From Leptobrachium leishanense (lineage: Eukaryota; Chordata; Amphibia; Anura; Megophryidae), in NCBI GenBank assembly GCA_009667805.1, contig CM019063.1, positions 195,280,954 to 195,344,953 of the forward strand: a stretch of DNA of 64,000 bases. Direction: 5' to 3'. Position 1 is the first letter of the stretch. Every line of letters begins with the position of its first letter. Both the position numbers and the translations under genes were made by a program. Under the pieces are notes generated by a model. The model was not told where the DNA came from. It searched no databases and worked only from the letters and a program-made list of their open reading frames with translations. Shown piece after piece: positions 39,301-45,300 of this stretch.

Positions 39301-42300
39301 AAATTTGTATTATTTTGTTATTTATTTTGCCAAGTTGTCTGTATTTCATATAATTATCACCATTCACCAACAGATAATCTTATAAAACCAAAATTACAAT
39401 TTCATAACCTTACACTCCCACTCAACAGTTTATGTAAAATCCTTGTAGATCACATTCTTCCATTAACATTGTATTACATGCGTAAACTTACCGGAGCAGA
39501 GAGAATAGATAAGAGACTGCATTTACTAAGTCATTATGATTGTATGTTGCTGGTCCTTTATCTGGACAAATGACCAAAAGTGCTTTATTTTCTTTGTCTC
39601 GTCCACCTGCAAAATACATTTTAAAAAATTGTCACACCTAATGTAGTACCTTAGTGGTGGCTGATGACGACGGACAAGGTTCACTGCCACAACAGAATGC
39701 CTACACAACAGCTGATGTGCCTTCTACCTAAACTGTGTTTAAATGCACTATGCCAGTTTTGCTGAAACCGTGGATTACTGGAAACCGTGCTTCTACAAGA
39801 TGCTTCTTCACATCCAGTAATTCTAAATTGTTGGTTCCCAGTTCCACACCAGATTGACTCCTGTGGGAGTGTTATCTGTCAGTACACTGTAATAGGCTCT
39901 CACAGCCATAATGCAAATTAAGCTTTTACAATTTAAAGTTATTTTAGGGGGAGGGCTAAGGTTCACAGTAATTTTAGGGAGAGATTCTAGAAGTATTACA
40001 CAGCCGTATGGTTTCCCATGCCCGTTACAAACATATACATAGGGGGTATCGCTATACTCCAGTGTTGAAGCAAAATACACTTTTGGGATCCTTACAATAG
40101 TGGACACATCAGGTCTGTCAAATTCACCACAAAAACGTAATTCTTGTGAAAAAGAAACCACTCAAAATATAGATATTTAAATGAATAATAAAGAAAGTGC
40201 AAAAAGGGCTACATAAAAAGTCTCCAGGTGATTTTTCTCAACCCTTTATTGGCTTAGTCCCTTCCATGGACTGTGAAAACTCAATTTACATTGAGTAGCC
40301 CTAGTGCCTAGAGTGTTTCTTTAAACCATCTGCATTGAGAGGCACTGGCTAGTAGGGATGAGCCGAACACTACCCGAGTTCGGTTCGAGCCCGAACCCGA
40401 ACTTCCCATTTGTTCGGGACCGAACCCGAACCCCCATGCAAGTCAATGGGGCTGAAAATTCGGTTTTTTAGAGTGCCCTCCAAGAGGGCATATATGCTAC
40501 ATATTTGCCATAAAAGGTGTATGGGGGTCCGGGTAGTGCCCTGGGGGACAGGAAACAAGGACAAAAAGTTTTAAAAAAAACGTTTTTAAAGGGACAGTGA
40601 GTTTTCCATGAAATAAGGGTTAAAAATAAAAATGAAAAATTCCTTCAAATATCGTGCCTAGGAGGTCCCCATAACCTGCCCGTGAAGTGGCGGATTTCTA
40701 GGATGTATAGAAATATGTAAAAACCAAAAAATGACATTTCAAATGACGGTAAATGCGTTTCCTTTAATCTATCCATAAACAACTGCTTGGGGCGGCAGTC
40801 TGTATGAAAAGAGGAGACATTTTCGGACACGCAGAAAAAGTTTACTGATTTTTTGGCGGTGAAAAGCAGGAGAATGGAAACTTCTAGACCAAAAAGCCGA
40901 TTTGGAAAGTGAGATAAATGGGAGAATTTTTCTGGTTCGGCTATTTTGACCTAGAATTTTCCATTCTCCAGTCATTCTCCTGAGTTTCACCTTTCTCTGA
41001 ATAACCCTGACAGGGTTATTCAGAGAGCAGTGAAGAGCATGACTGGAGAATGGAAAAATCTAGGTCAAAATAGCCAAACCAGAAAAATTCTCCCATTTAG
41101 GCTAGGGTCAGACTAGCGAATTTTTAACGTGCGTTTAGGCGCACTTAATCACGGCCACACTAGCAGCAAATGACGGGCAATGACGGCCAATATACGAAGT
41201 ACAGTAGCACGAAAGTCCGGCTGCGCAACGCAAGTGGAAAATGAACGCATTTTTTTGAGAACGCAGAACCGCTAGGACGGACGTACAGAGTGCGCTGCGT
41301 CCACTAGCGGCGTGTGTGCGTGATTTGGAGACGTCAGACCCTGCTCATGTCCGGCCAACATAACGTCCAGACACCCAAAGTTTCCTGGTTTGGATCCGTA
41401 AAAAATCACGCACAAAAATGCGCATCGTATGACCGTTTTCGCACAATCCGTGAAAAAGTGCGGCAATGCGTTCGGACGCACTTTTTGACGGTCGCTGCGA
41501 AAAATGCGTTAGTCTGACCCTAGCCTTATCTCACTTTCCTAATCGGCTATTTGGTCCAGATTGTTCTCTTTTCCTGCCATTCTCCTGGTTTTCACCTTTC
41601 TCTGAACAACCCTGAGAGAGAGGTGAAAGCCAGGAGAACTGGCAAGAGAAGAGAACAATCTAGACCAAATAGCCGATTTGGAAAGTGAGCTAAATGGGAG
41701 AATTTTTCTGGTTTGTCTATTTTGACCTAGAATTTTCACTTCTCCAGTTATTCTCCTGCTTTTCACCGCTCTCTGAATAACCCTGTGAATGTTTAATCCC
41801 GAGGTGAAAAATAACATTGCTTTAGATTTTTTTCAAACACCAGTTAAATGCAGCATATTAGGATGTTTTAGGCTGGTGTCAGACGAGCGTGATTTCTACG
41901 GGCTGTACGTCCGTGCAGTACGGACATCGTCAGTACGGATGACGCAGTAGTGGTCACACAGTCCGTTTTTTCACTGAAGTTATTTTTGACGGATGTAGGA
42001 GGGAAAAATAAATTACAATGAAAAAACATTCTGTCCGTCAAAAATGCTGGACGTATAAATGCAGTCCGTCTGACCATGCTCCATCACTCACACACAAAGC
42101 TATGCAGACGTTGTGGACGCAGCGCACTCCGCACGTCCGTTCTAGCAGTATTACGTTCTTGCCTAACCTGCGTCCGTTTGCCGCGGCCGTTGTGCGTCCG
42201 CAGTTCAGTGCGGACGTACTTCATGTGTCAGGCTCCAATGGACTTTCTTTCATGCTATCACGGACGTACTTTTAGGCGCAATCACGGACGTGAACACTAC

Positions 42301-45300
42301 GCTCGTCTGACCCCAGCCTTAGGGAAATTAATTCTCAGATCTCAATCAGAAGCAGACACCACCCCACCCTCAGTATATTGTACAATGTATCAAATTGATT
42401 ACCAGACTAAAAACACCTGGTGTTATGCCCGTTTGTGAACAGAGGTCATTTAGAGTTGATAATCTTTCCACGTGCACATTAGTTTTTAATTCAATATCTA
42501 ATAAACCGTTGCTTATAATATTCTGCAGTAAAGAGTCTCTTTATTTCTAGATTTTTTAGTATTTTTTTTAAGCATTTTCTATACTTTTTTCAAAATTTCC
42601 TTTTTTTCTAACCCGAACCGAACACGCCCAAAAAGTTCGAAATTCGCGAACTTTCGAACTGCCAAAGTTCGGGTCGAACTCCGAACCGTCCGGACCCGAA
42701 CAGCTCATCCCTACTGGCTAGTTAGAAATGCAGAAAGCTGTGCATTCACAACCTAAACCAGGAAGGATGCCAAGCATAGACTGACTGGTAGCTTTCCGAT
42801 ATGGGGTTGTCCCATTTGGAAGACCAAATAAGCCCAAAAGGGTGGTTGTTGGACACTCTTAGGGCCATATTACATAGTTGGTGCTAACTTAACCAGAGCT
42901 GTTGTAAACTTACCAGAGCCATTATAACCTATGGAGGTTTTAAGTTTACAACAGCTCTGGTTAAGTTAGCACCAACATTGTAATACTGCCCTTATGTTTT
43001 TAGGACTTGACCCCTGCTCTGTACTCTATCTTTTAGCCAGTGTTCTATCCAAGAACAAGTATTGTCATCTAGACCATTTTTTCTTAATTCAAATAGTAAC
43101 CTCTTGTGTGGAACTGTTTCGAAAGCTTTGTAAAAATCCAAGTAAATCACATCTACTGCGACCCCCTGATCCATAAAAATAGCCTGTGTCATTAATGTAC
43201 CAAAAATGGGGAAAACCCACAGCCATTGAGGGTTGAAATAGAGCCCTGATATCTGGACAAGGAATGGTGCAAAACCAGGTAGGGTAGGGAGTCCTCCATC
43301 ATAATACAGAAGTCATTCTCCACATATTAATGTAGTTGCATTAAAAATAAATGAAAGTGAAAAGTTGTAACTGCTCTTTTCTGAAATCGTATTATTTATA
43401 GGTTTTTTTTATTGTCACACAGCAAAATATTATTATGTTCTTACCGGTTAGACAGATGAATCCTGACTCCATCAAATCCCAATTAACATCTCTATGCAGG
43501 CATCTTAAATTAGGACTGGGAGGCACAGGTGGCAAAGGACTTGGGCAACTTGGCTTATCTGGTTCGTTGCTTAAGTCCATACATGACAAATCCTCAGACT
43601 GTATGGCAGCATTTGGTGGTAGACCTTCTGTCGAGAAATCATTGTAATTTGTGAACAATTCATAAAACTGCTGTTTTTTCAGGTAATGCAACAGACTGTT
43701 GAGCTATTGCTTACCTGGCTGCCTTTCATCACTTTTCTCCTCATTTTCTAACTTCCTTTCTTCATCATCTTTGGTTCCACCGCTAGTCTCAGTTACTTCC
43801 TGCTCAACGTCAGTTTTAGTCTCTGAAGTTATAATGATTCCCTTGTTTGCCTCTGTTTTTAATGGTCCCCTTCCCCTCTTGTTACGTTTTTTCCTTCTCC
43901 CTCTCCCTGTCCTCTGGGGAGTATCAGTAATAGGGTTCCAGGTAGGATTGTTTTCTTTCTCTAGGTCTTGTCTTGTCTCATTAGATGGTAATAGAGTATC
44001 CTCTGTAGTGGTGTTTTCTCCAAGTCCTTCCTGTATAGCTGTGGTTTCTTGGCCATCTGCCCATGTCCTATCTGTTTTACACACTGAGGACTCTTTAGCA
44101 AGACAGAAAACATCATTTACATCTTCTCTGTTTTTCAACATTTTTTGTAAGGAGCCCAGTTGGAAATCCACTGGGCAATTCCCTACAAGACTTCTTAGAT
44201 TACCCTTCATTGTGTCATTTTGTCCCTGTTTAGATCCCTGTTCATTGTCTCCAGAAACATGTCTTTGGCAGTTACTAGTGATGTCTCCAGAGATTTCTGT
44301 GGAAAGCAAAGGCTCCCTTTCTCCAATGTGATCTATTTTGAGAGGGGATTCTTCTGACTTTGTTAAAATATCAGTTTCCTGAGGGGCAGTTCTGTCCTCT
44401 CCTAAACTACCCTCCTTCTTTTCCAGTGAATAATCCCTTAAAACCCATGTTTGAACCTCAGATGATCCCCAGTTCTGTCTCTCTGAATGGATTTCATCAC
44501 TATCATCTCTCTGAAGAACTTCCAAACCTGTTCTCCATTCTGTTACCAAGTCTGCTTCAGCGTGACCTTCTGTGGCATCAACATCCCAATAATTCTGACC
44601 ATCCACAGTAGCATTCCCCTTGTCTCCAGTTGCCCCAGTACACAACCTCTCTTCCCATGTATCCTGAGGTCTCTGCTTCAGAGTGCTCAAAGACCCAATT
44701 TTTCCTGGCTTCTTTTCATGTAACCAAGCTTGGTACCCCTTTTTTTTACCCTTTCTGCTTGGTGCAGTTTTAGCTCTGGATACCCACAGGTCTCTATAGT
44801 TCTCTATTTTTCCACCATTTACTTTATTTGGAGGACTTAGTTCAACATATTCACCTTCTATACAGTCCAATAGAGAACCAGAATGTGAATCGGTGACAGA
44901 CGAGTTAATCATGCCTGGTTGACCATCAGACAAAGAGAATGGAGGGCTGACTTTAGGGTCAACTAGATCGACGCTAGTGATGCCACCATCACCAGGGCTT
45001 CGGCACTCAAGAGGGGGCATTATAGGACCAAGAGGGCATTTCCTGCCTACAATAAAGCCTTCCTTATGTATGAAGCGTGGATAAATAACTTCAGACCAAT
45101 GCAGTCTAAGAACTTTCTCCTCCACTGCTGCCAGGCAATTTTCCAGTCGTACAGAGCTCCGGTCTTTATTAATGCTGTTGAGCCATTCAGCAGAGAATAG
45201 AAAGGAATGAGCGCTTTCAGGAACCACAATCTCTTGGACTCCAGTGCCATCCTGGGAAAGACACTTCAACACAAGACGCGGAGAGCACTCTAGGTATGGC

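Larger units (their letters stand above)
40353..42713. mobile_element. hAT element hosting nested insertions
   Basis: A perfect 8-bp duplication, CTGGCTAG, at 40345-40352 and 42714-42721 flanks ends TAGGGATGAGC and GCTCATCCCTA. Next to each end are runs of GAACCCGAAC-type repeats. Inside lie three family B MITEs and two family C elements, each with its own ends. There is no hAT transposase frame. Confidence 0.9.

Noticed and set aside
43699..44331. 210-codon plus-strand open frame
   Set aside because: It is antisense to the large coding exon of ARHGEF40, whose frame is supported by homology and splice phase.
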